From the NCBI RefSeq assembly GCF_047495875.1, contig NC_092497.1, positions 60,673,477-60,737,476 on the forward strand: a stretch of DNA of 64,000 nucleotides, read 5' to 3'. Below, piece by piece: positions 35,856 through 48,500 of the stretch (positions within the stretch are counted from its first letter, which is position 1; every line of letters begins with the position of its first letter). Both the position numbers and the translations under genes were made by a program. This DNA is from Pithys albifrons albifrons. Lineage: Eukaryota; Chordata; Aves; Passeriformes; Thamnophilidae. A model generated the notes under the pieces. It did no database searches, was not told the DNA's origin, and saw nothing but the letters and a program-made list of their open reading frames with translations.

Positions 35856-36047
35856 TAGTCCCGAGGACTTCACTGGCACTGTCCAAGCTCGCTCAGCCGT
35901 GGCAGATGGACCTCAGGACTTAAACAGTGGGGCCAGTTCTGCGCACGCTGAGCCTCACCTAAAATCCACTGCGCAGGCTGGAAGGGCACACCCACGTGGG
36001 GACAACCCTTCCCAAATTTTCATTCGCGAAGTTTGGCCATACGTACA
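35736..36047 (+). mobile_element. 5S-rRNA-derived SINE-like retroposon
   Basis: The first 120 bp (to about 35855) align with vertebrate 5S rRNA, with blocks GATCTCGGAAGCTAAGCAGG and TTAGTACTTGCATGGGAGA and the end GGGTGCTGTAGG. The pol III internal control regions (box A and box C) are therefore largely intact. About 190 bp of unrelated body and tail follow, ending GTTTGGCCATACGTACATAC, which is not poly(A). A perfect 13-bp direct repeat, TACTCGTTGGTCC, flanks the unit at 35723-35735 and 36048-36060. This is the anatomy of a SINE with a LINE-derived 3' tail. CpG density is high against the AT-rich flanks, indicating youth. Confidence 0.85.
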
Positions 36048-36060
36048 TACTCGTTGGTCC

Positions 36061-39000
36061 ACGTAAAACTGCAGAAATGGCATTAGGATTTCATGTCTGT
36101 TTGCTGAATATGAGCTGTATTCAATCAGCTGCTTTGACAATTCCCTGTATATGCCAAATAAACCCAAAAGGCTACGTCTGGGTTCTTAGCATTCATACAT
36201 ATTAACAGATGCAACCTCCCAGTTGATGAAGAGTGTAGCTAATAGTCTTACATGTTTCACTGGTTTAGCACTACTAGCATTTTTCTCTGCTAATAAGTGA
36301 GCCAGGCTAGAATTCAACTCACTTCTCACATAACCAGTTTCAAACTATTGTATTTAAGTAAGAAACAGGAATGTAGTAAGAAGTCACTGCCTTAGGCAGG
36401 TCTGGGTCAAGGGAACAGTGTCCGGATGACAGAATGGCCCATCAGCCCTGTGATGAGACCTGGGTAGTCAGCAAAATTTCTTTCCATTGGATTAAGTTGT
36501 TGCAGGAAGTTCTTGGACTGGATACCCATGCTGTTTCAAACTGCAGTGTTGTTTATGGAAGAGGAGTAATGGTCTGGAGCAGAGCATGGGCCAAATACTA
36601 CCCAAAAAGCATTCTCTTGACAAATCAGCAATTATATTTTTTTTAATTATTTAATATGCATTTTGCGGTGAAGCCACAAGATGGCAGGAAAACAAAATAA
36701 ATATTTTTTCTGAAGGAGCTGCCCTTTAAAGTTACATCTAAAATCAAAGATGATGGAGAAGGGGACAAATTTTCCGTATTAAAGTGTTGCTAAAGCCTTA
36801 TAAAGGTGTAAAATATGTGTTACAAATTCCTTTAATTAACATTTTCTAACTGTGATTTTCGTTAAGACATAGTACCATATCTTTCTCTTGTCTGGTGCTT
36901 CTGGGTCTGGGCAAATATTGTCTGTTTTTTTCCTATAGACAGCAAATAAAAAACAACTAGCCCTGATTATTTCAGTTTTGGATCCCAGTGGAGTATGGTG
37001 TGTAACAAAATTAAATCCTGAATACAGTCTCTTCCTATCTGGAAGGAGAACCATGATTTTCCTGAATGACGATTAATCCTCACTTTCTGTACTTTTTTAG
37101 TACACCCTCTCACTCTGCCCTTGAAAAAATACTCCCTTCACATTTTTCTCAAAGCTGGCTGCAAAGCCAAGGGAGTAGATTCAGATGATGACTTGGCACT
37201 TCTTGATTTGGAGAGTAAAAGGTAGAGGTACCTTAAAATCACCTCTGTGCTTTATCTGCCTATAACCTTTTCTAATAAAGAATTTCAAATTAATGAATTC
37301 TGTTCCTTTCCTGCCTAGTCCCCTCAGTGGAATCTTAAGAGAGTATTTTTTAAAACAGCTCCTTTTTCAAAAGCAAGTCACAATTTCCTGATTACTATGG
37401 TATAATTAGCATTAGTGTATGTTAGGAGTACATGGCAATAGTATCTGTAGTAGAGGTGCACATGGAGTCTTGATATCAATCCTCAGTTGCTTGGGTAGTC
37501 TTGTCCCACAAACCTTCTCAAGTGGCCCATAGACTGTAACCCAGAGAAAACATTGTCTAACACAGTTAATGATATTTAGGGGATTCTTAAATGTTCACCT
37601 GAGTGTAGCGAGCAGAGTAAAAGACTTATATCCAGTGACAGATGGAGTTTTAACCTCTTGCCTTATGTGAATTCATGGATATAGTTATTTATATCTTCCC
37701 TGCAAGACAACTCCGTCTTCTTGTCATAGTGAAACAGGAAGTGGCTCACCAAAATGTCTTGAAAACTTATAACTTCTTATCTCCAAAACTTATTTTGGAC
37801 AGGCTTCAATGACCCACTCAAAGGCATTCTGTAGTTTTATCTGTTTGGGAATTTATTGCCTCTTCTTTCCATCCCTAGTGCCTTCCATTTCTTCTGCCTT
37901 CCCAGTTGTAAGTTTCTGACAGGGGCACCTTTTACTTCTGCAACAAGCAGCCCTGCTGGTGATGTGCCATTGACAGAGAGGCTTCTTTGCTGAGCTGATC
38001 AAGGAGTGCACCATTCTGCAAGTGCAATAGCTGTGCCTTGGCCAAGGATCAAAAGCACAGATCATGAGCCACGAGGCCCATGAGAACTTTTTCACTGTCA
38101 GAAAATGAGTAGTTGTTCGTGGCTTTGCCATGAAGTTAAACAATCACAGTTCATCTGTGCATACATAGTTGCCCTGGTAATAAAAGCAAAAAAAGTGTAA
38201 CAGAAAAAAAAATCTCCACCATATCGGTAACTCAGGAGTTTTACATGTAACTCACTTGTGTGTGAGAACTTATTTTTGCTATTGAAATGGTGGTTTATGA
38301 TAAATTCATAGCTGTACCTAGGGCAATTTTGATTCCTTGAAGAGTCAGGTAGCAATTCAGAAGCAATCTTTTCATTTAAAGAAGTTGTTTCATAGTCTTT
38401 TCTGTTAATTTTCTGTGCTTGTAGTGACATGTGGGAGTAACATCACCAAGGTGTAGCTGCTGGATATCTGCATGTTCTAACGTATTATCTCAGTAGTGTT
38501 GAGGAATTCATAATTTAGAGTAGATAGAAGCATGATAAAGTGTCAGAAAAGTGACTTCTTTGTGTCAGTCGTAAAATCTGTCTGTTTTTTGGGTGGTCCC
38601 TGAAAAGGCATAGATGCGTACTGAAGATGCATTTACTGCCCGTGGTCCTCTCAGTGGTCTTTAACCGGCAGCAGAGCTGTGCCATTCTCACTTTACCCAT
38701 GGAAGCTACTCACTGCTTCAGTGGCTTGAGTTTCGAGGAAGTCTTGAGTCAGGCAACAAAAGGGAAACAATCACAAGTAAATGTCAGATCCACTTTCCCT
38801 GTAAGTTTTTCTTCTAATTATTTAATTGACCATACCCCTTGGCAGAACTGTAGGGTTTTTTTGCTATTTTCCCATAAGTATGTCCTGAAAACGCCTGTGG
38901 CCACACTCTGCTCTGCATTGGTATGGTCCTGACATTAGCAGATCTGGAAACCATATTGCTACTACATTTGCTTCTATACCATTTATATTGTTTTACAAGT

Positions 39001-39359
39001 CAATTTGAATATGCGAAATTTGCTGACACTTTTACCATTTTACTCTGCTTATGCATAGGGCTGCCATCATCATCAAGATTATTTTTGTGCCACAGTCATA
39101 GTCATTGTCAAGAAAAACAAGAGTTCTTTCGACTTGTATGATTTCCAGTCTAGATGGAAATGCTTGAGCTTAGTAATTTCTTTTTTTACAGTATATGCTC
39201 TGAAATGCTTAACTCTTTTACATTTGCTTCACAGAAATTATTTTGTAGCTGAATGCTTTTTTCCTGGAATTCTTTTAATTGTGCTTTCTCTGAATGTTGA
39301 CAGAACAGTATGGCTGTCCCAGTTCAGCAACCAGGACCACTGGGTGGGTATGACCAAAG
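36061..39359. other. Intergenic, nothing recognised
   Basis: No coding exon, RNA gene or clear repeat seen. Confidence 0.5.
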
Positions 39360-39985
39360 CTGTGTATTCTAAAGCCTCTATTGTCATTTCTCATGAACTG
39401 TTAACAATGGACCATTTGCAGCAGCTGCTCAGGGCACACCTGACCCCTCAGGCTGTAGGCTGGGTATGAAAGAAGCCTGTGAGATAAGAGCTGTGATAAC
39501 TCCCCTCCAGAAAGTCGTTAGCACCTCCACACCCAGCCTGAGGAGGCATCAACAACTCCAAAAATACCTCATGACACAGAGTCAAATCACCCATTGCGGA
39601 ATTCCCCACCCTGGGGGAGGTACTGGGTGCTCCCACCTGAACCTAAGGGGAGTCTTGGAGTTTGGGGTCTTGTAGTACCACTCGTTGGATCCAGAGGAGG
39701 ACCAGAACCTCGACAGGACTGCACCCACCACTCTTGACCAAACTGCAACCGTCATCTGCACCAACAGGTTACTAAGGGGAACCATGTGGGGCTCAGCACA
39801 GGGGCTAACAAACACTATTCTGTTTGTGCCCTGGGGTGCTGGGTTGTGCTTCTGGGTTTTGTGGGTTAAAACCAATTTCTCTTTGTATCATTGCATTTAT
39901 TGTAATATTTGTATTAAATTGCAACTCTGACATATAATCTCTTTCCTGTTGGGTTCATTTCTCCTGCTGGTTTACCTTTAAACCA
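39360..39985 (+). mobile_element. Probable ERV LTR
   Basis: The stretch has an LTR-like layout. A GC-richer U3 runs from about 39420 to 39830. It is followed by TTGTGGGTTAAAACCAATTT, an AT-rich poly(A)-type zone (TTGTAATATTTGTATTAAATT), and the end GGTTTACCTTTAAACCAGCACA. I recognise the general pattern from avian ERV LTRs but could not find matching termini or a target duplication. Confidence 0.45.
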
Positions 39986-40832
39986 GCACAGTGATGCACA
40001 GTCCTCCCAGACCACAGTCTCTCTTTTCTGTTTTGTTTCATTTAGTTTTTTAGTTTCATTAAGCCAGCATACTCTCCACATGTTATTTTTTCTTAGAAAA
40101 GTAGCCACCTTATCATCTATATACAACTGAAACTACTTAGACCACTTCAAGGCTTACAACTTAGCACTCTAAGATCTTAAAGCATGTTTGGCAACTTTTC
40201 AATGAAGATACATTTATCTTGGATGTCTGAGCTATTTTCTTTCAAAAAATGGCATTAGCAGTTTCAAATAAGCAAACCTTTTTGACTAATGAACTGAACA
40301 TGCTGTAATTGTTTAATATATATTCTGATCTACATAATAAATGCCTCAGTTTTCTCAGCCATTCCAAAACAGACTTGACATCATATATATCTTCATCCTA
40401 GTTATAAATGTAATATTGGGAATTTTAGCTAAGTAGACTAAGGGGGTAGCACAGTTCTGGCTGAGACTTCCAGGCAGAGGCAGGAAACCTAAAATATTTT
40501 TCAAATGTGACAACGGCAGAAGACTGAACCTGATTGTCATAAAAACATTCTTCAGCCCTATGACCTCTGTTTTCTTAGCTTTGGTGCAAACTTGTGGTAC
40601 AAATAAAACCCTGGTACCATGGAAGCATGTCTCGTCATTTCAGATGATTCTGATCATGGCCCAGAGTTTGATATGTGAGGAGAATAACAACCTGGACATG
40701 AAACTTGTTACGTACAGTTGTTGTTCGTTTCTTTTTTCAATACAGAGACATTCCTTGAGGAAGCCTCAGATGAGACAAAGATGACTAGCAGAACATGAAG
40801 GAATGTCCTGTTTATCAAAACTGATTTTCTTT

Positions 40833-42570
40833 TATGACAAGGTAACCCACCTACCTGATCAAGGGAAGGCAGTTAATATAATACTTTTGGGTTTCAGTAA
40901 AGCTTTCTATACTGTCTCTTACAGGATCCTTCTGGACAAAATGTCCAGCCCACAGCTGGATAAACACATCAAGTGGTGAGTGAGCATTTGGCTCACTGAT
41001 CAAGCACAGAGGGTCATAGTGAGTGGGATGATATCAGACTGGAGACCTGTCACTACTGGGGTTCCACAGAGGTCCATCTTGGGCCCTGTGCTCTTCAACA
41101 TGTTTGACTTGGATCCAAGACTTGAAGGTACACTAAGTAAGTTTGCCAATGATGCTGAAGAGGTTTCTGACTTTTCATTTTTATAGATTTTAAAAATATT
41201 TGTAGCTGTAACAAGGTAGATTTTTACTATGCTAGTATTCTAGCAGCCTAAGTTCATTGTTTATATATCCTAACCCCTACCACAGATCAGTAGTTCAAAT
41301 TCTTTTAGCTGTTTAGGCTGTCTTCAAGGCAGAAAAGCTGAAGACTATCAGAAGGGCCTGCAGAACAAGACCAAACATAAGCCAACAACTCTGAGTCTAA
41401 GAACACTGGAAAACTCTAAAGCCCAAGGAAAAGGAAAATAAAGAACAGAGGGTCCCACGACCCCAGCCTCAATTCCAAGGGGGATGGCACAGGAGTGGGA
41501 CTGGGGCTGGACTGAGAAATGTGTAATGATTGGGTGGACGATATTATAAAGACCATAGAAACCGGTGTTCAGGGGAGAGCACAGAGATGTCACTATGTAT
41601 TCCTAAAAGCCCTAAGCCTGGACATTAAAGAATATACCTTTTTATCTCATCCCACATTAACTTAGCTCGGAGTCCTGTTTTTGGGTTCCCTCACGGCATC
41701 ACCAACAGCACAAAACTGGGAGAAGTTGCTGTTGACTCCCTAGAAGGCAGAGGCATCCTGCAAAGAGATCTGGAAAACTTAGAAGGCTGGGCCATCACCA
41801 CGTGTATGAAGTTTAATGAAGGCAAATGCCGGATTCTGCACCTGAGATGGGCAGGACTGGGGAATGAGATGCTGGAAAGCAGTGCTATGAAATGGGACCT
41901 GGGAGTCCTGGTCAATGGCAAGCTGAATATGAGTCAGCAGTACCCTGGCAGCCAGGAGGGCCAATCTCATCCTGAGGGGCATCAGGAACAGCATCGCCAG
42001 CCAAGCAAGGGAGGGGATTGCCCTTCTCTGCTCTGCACTGGGGCGGCCTCACCTGGAACATTGTGTCAGTTTTGGACACCACAATATAAGAAAGATATTG
42101 AGCCATTAGAGTGTCCAAAGAAGGGCAACAAAGATGGTGAGGGGCCTGGAGGAGAAGTGTGTGAGGAGCAGCTGAGGGCACTTGGTCTTTTCAGCCTGGA
42201 GAAGAGGAGACTGGGATGAGACCTCATTGCAGTTACAACTTTCTGGTGAGAAGAAGAGTAGGGGCAGCCACTGATCTCTTCTAAGGTGACCAGTGGCAGG
42301 ATCTGAGGGAATGGCCTGAAGTTGTGTCAGGGGAATTTTAGGTTGGATATTAGGAAAAGGTTCATCACCCAAAGGGTAGTTGAGTGCTGGAACAGGCTTC
42401 TCAGAGGAGTGGTCATGGCCCAAAGGCTGACGGAGTTCAAGAAGCATTTGGACAACAGTCTCAGTCATATGGTGTGGTTCTTGGTGTGGTCCTGTGCAGG
42501 GCTAAGAGCTGGACTCAATGGTCCTGATGCATCCCTTCCAACTCAGCATATGGTGTGATTCTGTGATTTT
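40833..42570 (+). mobile_element. CR1 LINE copy interrupted by a solo LTR
   Basis: The left part (40833-41149) encodes reverse-transcriptase motifs ([14 protein letters not shown]) and the right part (41702-42570) encodes the ORF2 C-terminal region ([21 protein letters not shown]) and ends in GTGATTCTGTGATTTTT. The two parts join seamlessly in CR1 order once 41150-41705 is removed. The frame is broken by indels and stops, so the copy is dead. Confidence 0.88.
41150..41701 (+). mobile_element. Solo retroviral LTR nested in CR1
   Basis: This 552-bp block starts TGATGC and ends GCATCA, a perfect 6-bp terminal inverted repeat. It is flanked by the 4-bp direct repeat CCAA (41146-41149 and 41702-41705). 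Removing it restores CR1 continuity. An ATTAAA poly(A)-like signal is at about 41624. A 4-bp target duplication fits ERV1-type (gammaretrovirus-like) integration. No internal retroviral coding sequence is present, so this is a recombination-derived solo LTR. Confidence 0.8.
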
Positions 42571-45500
42571 TAAGAGAGAATTCATTTCCAGGAGAAAGAG
42601 CACCTTTATCCTTCAAAGGGGAAGAAAAGAAACCCAAAAGTTTCTCCCATGCCTAGTGCACTGTACTAAGATATAGGAAAACATTAATAAGGAAAGTGAA
42701 TGCAAATCACCAGGTTCCTGTAGAGGCAAAACAATGTTAGAGTTCAAGGAGACCATGTATGTAGTCAACTGGAAGTAGGAGGTGGATGATTTGGGGAGTA
42801 TAGTTCAGCAGATAAATGGATGTAATTCTGTCAAGTAGTAACAGGGACTTCATGGCAGGTGTTGGAGAGGGCCTGTATAGTGTCCAATAGTGGCAAAACT
42901 TTAAGGGTCTTCAGTCACATTGATTGCCTCTGTGTACAGCAAGGACGAACTTGAATAAAGCTCTTCTCAGAGTTCAAGGAGCTTTAATATGTTTGAAGGA
43001 TGCTCTGATACAGGGTTTTATGCAGTGCTATGGAAATAAGAGGCTGAAACTGGGTCAAGAGAGCAATATTCTTAACAGCACAATATTTTAAATTGCAAGA
43101 TGCATTAGAAGGCCAGAGTGGTCTCTTCTTTCCCTGAGAGTCTGGGGAAAATAAACTGTGTGTTACTGTAAATTTTGAATAAGTAATTTTTCTGCTATAT
43201 TTCTGTTGCAGAAATTTGCCATATAGATAGTCTAGGGAGAAGCAGTTTACCCTAGTTTACTTCTAATTTAATTCTGCTTGAAACAAGAAGCAGGTGGATC
43301 CATTGACTCTGCATATACTATATATGTGACATGTGAATGCATAGACTCTTTCTTAATAGTAAATCTTGCCTTTGGCCCAGTGACTCAATAACACATACCT
43401 TAGTAGCTGCATCTTTCCATATCATAGAATTTTAAAATATGCCTATGCAGATTTTTTGTACATAAAACTTGAAAGTGTCAATGGGCTCCAAGTGCATGCA
43501 CTTCCTCAAATATTGTCATTTATATTTGGGGTAGTATTGGGCATTTTATGTGCTCAGTAATAGCTGACACACTTTTTGGATGGAGTTAAATTGTTTAAAG
43601 TAATAGCTGTGCTCTAAGTTTTCTGTGGTTATGGCTGTGAAGTGATGGCTAAGTAGATATGATGGTCATAACTGTCCTGGTTTTACTTCCAGTAAATAAC
43701 AGTAAAGTTCAGTGTTCTAAAACAATCAAACAAAACATCTTTCCTAGGAATAAACACCAGAATTTTTCTTGTTAAAATTATAGCAACAGTAAGTGTTGGG
43801 AAACCTTTACAATATATATGTTAACTGTAGTTCTGTTTTTAAATTAAAATTAATCAAGAGCATGCCAAAAACCTGTGCTGAAATACGACTAAATTATTTT
43901 TCTGTTGTTTAGGGATATGTCTGAAAACTCTTACAAATGGATGGAGATTTAATATATTTTTTCTTTATTTTATCAAAGTACAGTATTAATAACATTGCAC
44001 TGTCTTTTTTGACCTCAGCACATCTTCTCTCTTCACCTTCTACATTGGGATTGCCTCCAGTTCCTTCTCTTTCCCTTTCTGCTTTTCCCATCTTCCCATA
44101 CCTTGGTTGTATGGAGAATTGTGTTTTTTTGTTCCAGCTGTGTTGTTTGGCAGTTGAATAAAACAGGCATGTGAGGGAGAGGAACAAGACAAGTAGCTCT
44201 GGTGTAGCTTCATGTTGCCAGCTCCTCCGGATATACAGGAAAACTTTGGTTACATAGCCTGTCTGTATTTTGAAAACCATGTATAGACTCAAAAGGACCT
44301 GTGGACCCTCTGGCCATGCCTGTGATGTTAAACACTCCATTAGTCACACAAGGAAGTACAAGGAGCCAGTGGCAGATGGAAGAGCCCAGTAACACCCTGA
44401 CCTGGCTGCTCCCAGGGCACCACAGGAGCCACCAGCTCATCAGAGCCTGCCTTCACACAGCCTAAGGAGTGCAGGGGGCCACAGGCAGATGGGAACAGTG
44501 CCCTGTCCACGCTCTTTTCCAGAGGACCCACAGCCCCACAGCACTGGTGTGACACCCATTTCCTAAAAAGTCAAGGCTGGAGCACCTTTGGAACTGAAGG
44601 GGTTTCTGCCTTGAGGCATGGGATGTGTCAGGGGAAGAATATTTTAGGATTGCAGAGGACTTATTATGGGCTATTTAGGGAAGAAACCAAAGACGGGGAA
44701 GGAAAAGGATTTGGATGATTTGGGGAGGAACAAGCTGGCAAAAACATTGGGATAAGGTGACAGAAAAGGCCGGTTCAGTTGCTGATCTCTATGCTTGCCT
44801 GCCTGTGCCATGTGCCCAATTAGCAAAGTCTGTCCTGTCTTCCTATTAGATTAATTTTTAGCTTTGTTTTCCTGGGTGCAGGGCTGTGTTCTCTGTGTGT
44901 GTGCATATTAAGGTCTCCGTGCCAACAGCTGGACTGAGACCACAGGCTCAGAGGGACCTTGGTAGTGATACTAGCCCCTGGCAGGCTGTGATTACATGTG
45001 CACATGTGATGCATTTGTGGGCTCTGCATCTGTCCTAGTTTTTAGTCATCCCTGGATTTTTGTGTCATTTAAAGACAACTCAAGCCATGTCAAAGTAGGG
45101 AAATTTTGAAACACTTGACTCCTGCAGAAAGTGTCTGGCAACATGACAGATGGGAGTTTTAAGTTTGTTCCAGAGAAATGGAAAGGATTTAGAGTTTAAA
45201 GGCACCCAGCTAATTGAGCTCACTATTCCACATTATATAACCACTCAATATGAAAGTCACATTTCACATGGGCCAGTAATTGAAGTTGTATCCATTCATA
45301 ATAAGGGGAAATATGGGGCATTGATAATGACTTTTTTTTCTGTATTGCCATTACTGTTTTCTTCAATTATTTCTTTTATTCTTGTTTTATTTCTGCCATT
45401 TGTGCTGGGTTTTCCTTTAGTTTAAGGTTAGTTCTGGATTAATTAATTGCTTTTTTTTACCCCTGCTGCTGCTTAATGGAAGAGAGATTATCATTACTTA

Positions 45501-48500
45501 TTCACTGGTCTCCTACAATACTTCCAGATTTCTGTGTTTTGGCTTTTTTTTTCAGGAAGTAGGTGTTACTGTGGGATAAGATCCAGAATATTTGAGGGAA
45601 CGATTTAAGCTCCAGATTAGAAGTGATGAAAAAATGCATTATCTGTAGAGATCTTTTCCTTGGATGTAGTCAAGCTTAGTAACATAAGCTTAAGAACAAT
45701 GTTTGCATTATTTTTGAGATGGCCTAAGTGACCAGAACAGCAGACAGCAAATAGGAATATCTCACCTTTTGCTCAAATTCCTATTAAGAGTGAAGAAAAA
45801 GAAAGAGGTAACTCATGCCACAAGGAAAATTTGTCATTTATGACATAATGTTCCTTAAATTTTCAAAATAGTATACTCTATTTCTATAAAACATTTATGA
45901 TAGTATTTAAAATATCCATATCAATTTTCAGAATTTCATAATATATTGCAAAAAATATAAGAATGTCTCTTGAAATGTCCAAAGGCAGCTGCCTATAGAA
46001 GTACATAACAATAATCATGTATTAATTTTCTCACATACACCCTCTCACCCTTTGATTAATTGAAAACAGATATGGCTTTCATTAAATTAATGACTAGTTA
46101 TGGATTTTTCTTCTTTGAATTTTCCTACTCACTTTCAAACCTGTGTAAAATAATACTATCTGAAACTTGGCCATATGCTGTGAGGAAAACCGCCTCCTTT
46201 TGCTTGTTTTCTATCTGCCTTCTGTTAATTTTATGTGGTGCCCCCCCTATCTCTTGTGCTGGAACACGCAGTGAACAGTTAATCCCCATTCAAATTTTCT
46301 GTGCACTTGGGCTTCTTTGACATCTGTTATAAACCTCATTCAATTGTCTCTCTTTTTTCAAACTGAGGACTTCTCACTTAGGAATCTTCACTGAAGAGTC
46401 TTCACATAAGTATTTGTTGTGCAGAAGTAATTACAAATATTTTGGCCATGTTTTTTGCCTTTCTCTTAACCTTTTGCAGTTCTGTGTTCTTCCAGTCTGA
46501 CCCACATAAAATATGCCTGTGTTTCTGCATGGACAAATGCATCCAGGTTTTGAGGGGGAAAAAAAAAAGAAAAAGAAAGGAAAATCGTTTATTTAAAGAT
46601 CACATAAATCTTTATCACATCACATCTCTTGCTACATGTTTCAGGTATCTTAAAACTTGTACCTTAGGTGAAACCAGGGCAGCATTTGTGAGTATTAGAT
46701 TTTGTTAGACATTTGATTGCTGATTTACAGAGAGTAAGGGTTGTTTGTTTTCCATTTTCCTTCAGCCAGGAGCTGCTCAGAGGCCCTTTCCAGAACCAGA
46801 GATATTTGCTCTGTGCATTGGTTAGTCATAGACCATGGTAAAGTTCTTCATGAAATTATGCCCCAAAATGTTTGAGTCAGTTCTCTAGTATATAACTTGA
46901 AGATAAATGATGACAGATGGTGTTTTCTTTGCCGAACATGGAGGAGTTGTTTGTGCTGGCATAAGGTTAATGGTATTTCATTACTTCTCAATGACTTTAT
47001 GTGGTTTTGAGTAAGAACAGAAGGAAAAAGGCCCTTGGTGAGTTTCACTGCTCTCCATTAAAATCTTGCTCAGTTATACTGCTACAATTTCATGAAATCC
47101 CTGGGGAAGTTTTTCCCTTCTCTTCAAGATATTGAAGATAGGGTACACAGTAACATCATGCTTGATGTCAAATGTGAGGTCCTGGTTTAACCCTGGCTAC
47201 TCATGTAGCTTTTTCTCTGCAGATTAAATAATTCTGTTGTCACAGGAATTCTCACTGTCGCCATTGAGAGTTGTCTAATCCATCATCTCAGACAATATTG
47301 ATACCAGTCACAGTAATACTAAACTAGTGCATCCTTCATTACTGTAGGCCTTCTTCACCGAAGATGATAATGATCCCCTCAGCTTCTTTATGTCATGACA
47401 CCTAGTCTGTTCCAAGGGCTTTTGCTGCTAGTACAGCTTGGATTTTTCACCCCTGAGAGAATAAAAGGTTGAAAGGCAGACTTGCCATGAGGTTCCTTAC
47501 ATTCCTTCATATCGTCAGCCCTTATTAAAGCTGTCAGGAACTACAACTTTCAGCTGAAAGTGAGGAAACAATCAGTGCCTCACAATGGTTAAGAATTACT
47601 GAGTTTATACACAGGATTTTTTATCAGTTTCTTATAACAGTCACTTAATTCCCCAGCATAGCATTCTGACAAGTATAAATAAGAATTTGTGGGATTATAT
47701 CGTTGAGGATTAACATTAAATCTAAACTTCTAGTGTTTCAGAAATGTAGTTAAAATGTATAGGGCAGTAGAAATTACTTTTCAGGAAAAGGTGATGCATT
47801 TGCAATGTATATTCCATCCAACTCATTACCTTTCATAAAAAGCAGGTCAGTAGTTCAGTACTTTCAGATTCCTGTACCTCCCCTTTTTCTTTAGGTGTTT
47901 GCTTTCTCTGGAAATATTGCATGTTGTATATGCTTTCAGATGTCTTGTCTAGTAGGTGCTGTGAGAAACCCGTGATGACTTTACAGCACATCTGGGGAGT
48001 TGGTTATATAGAATAGTTAAAGTTCCCACCTCCTGAGCTGTCTCATCTTAAAATGCAAATTCTTTGGGGAAGGAATTAACCTATTTCCATAAGTATACAT
48101 GTTTGTAAACATCTAGTACACTAGCATCAGATCTGCAGAAATTCAGGTAAGTTCTTCACAGTCAGATTTACTGCAATAGCTTTAATAGGCTGGATCACGA
48201 ATTAAACAGATGGCATGTGAAATGGTTATTCTGAACCATTAAGGCATGGTAAACACATGCTTTTCAAGTGGTTCTCTCCCTCCCCCTCTCTCTTCTTTTT
48301 CCCATTTCACCTTTTTTTTAGTCATATAAAATCAATTTACTTGACCATGCCATTACAATTTTTTCATATGCTAAGATTGAGAAGACTTTTATGAAATCTG
48401 TTTTCCCAGAAACATGGTAAGGACCATTAAATACCTTACTCTTCTATCTCTACCTCGTATTTATTTGTGTTTCAGATGTTCTCAGAGGTTTGTGTTTGTG

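Noticed and set aside
44260..44560. GC-richer patch as a possible exon or repeat
   Set aside because: Frames on both strands are short, with no homology or splice structure, and it matches no repeat family I recognise.
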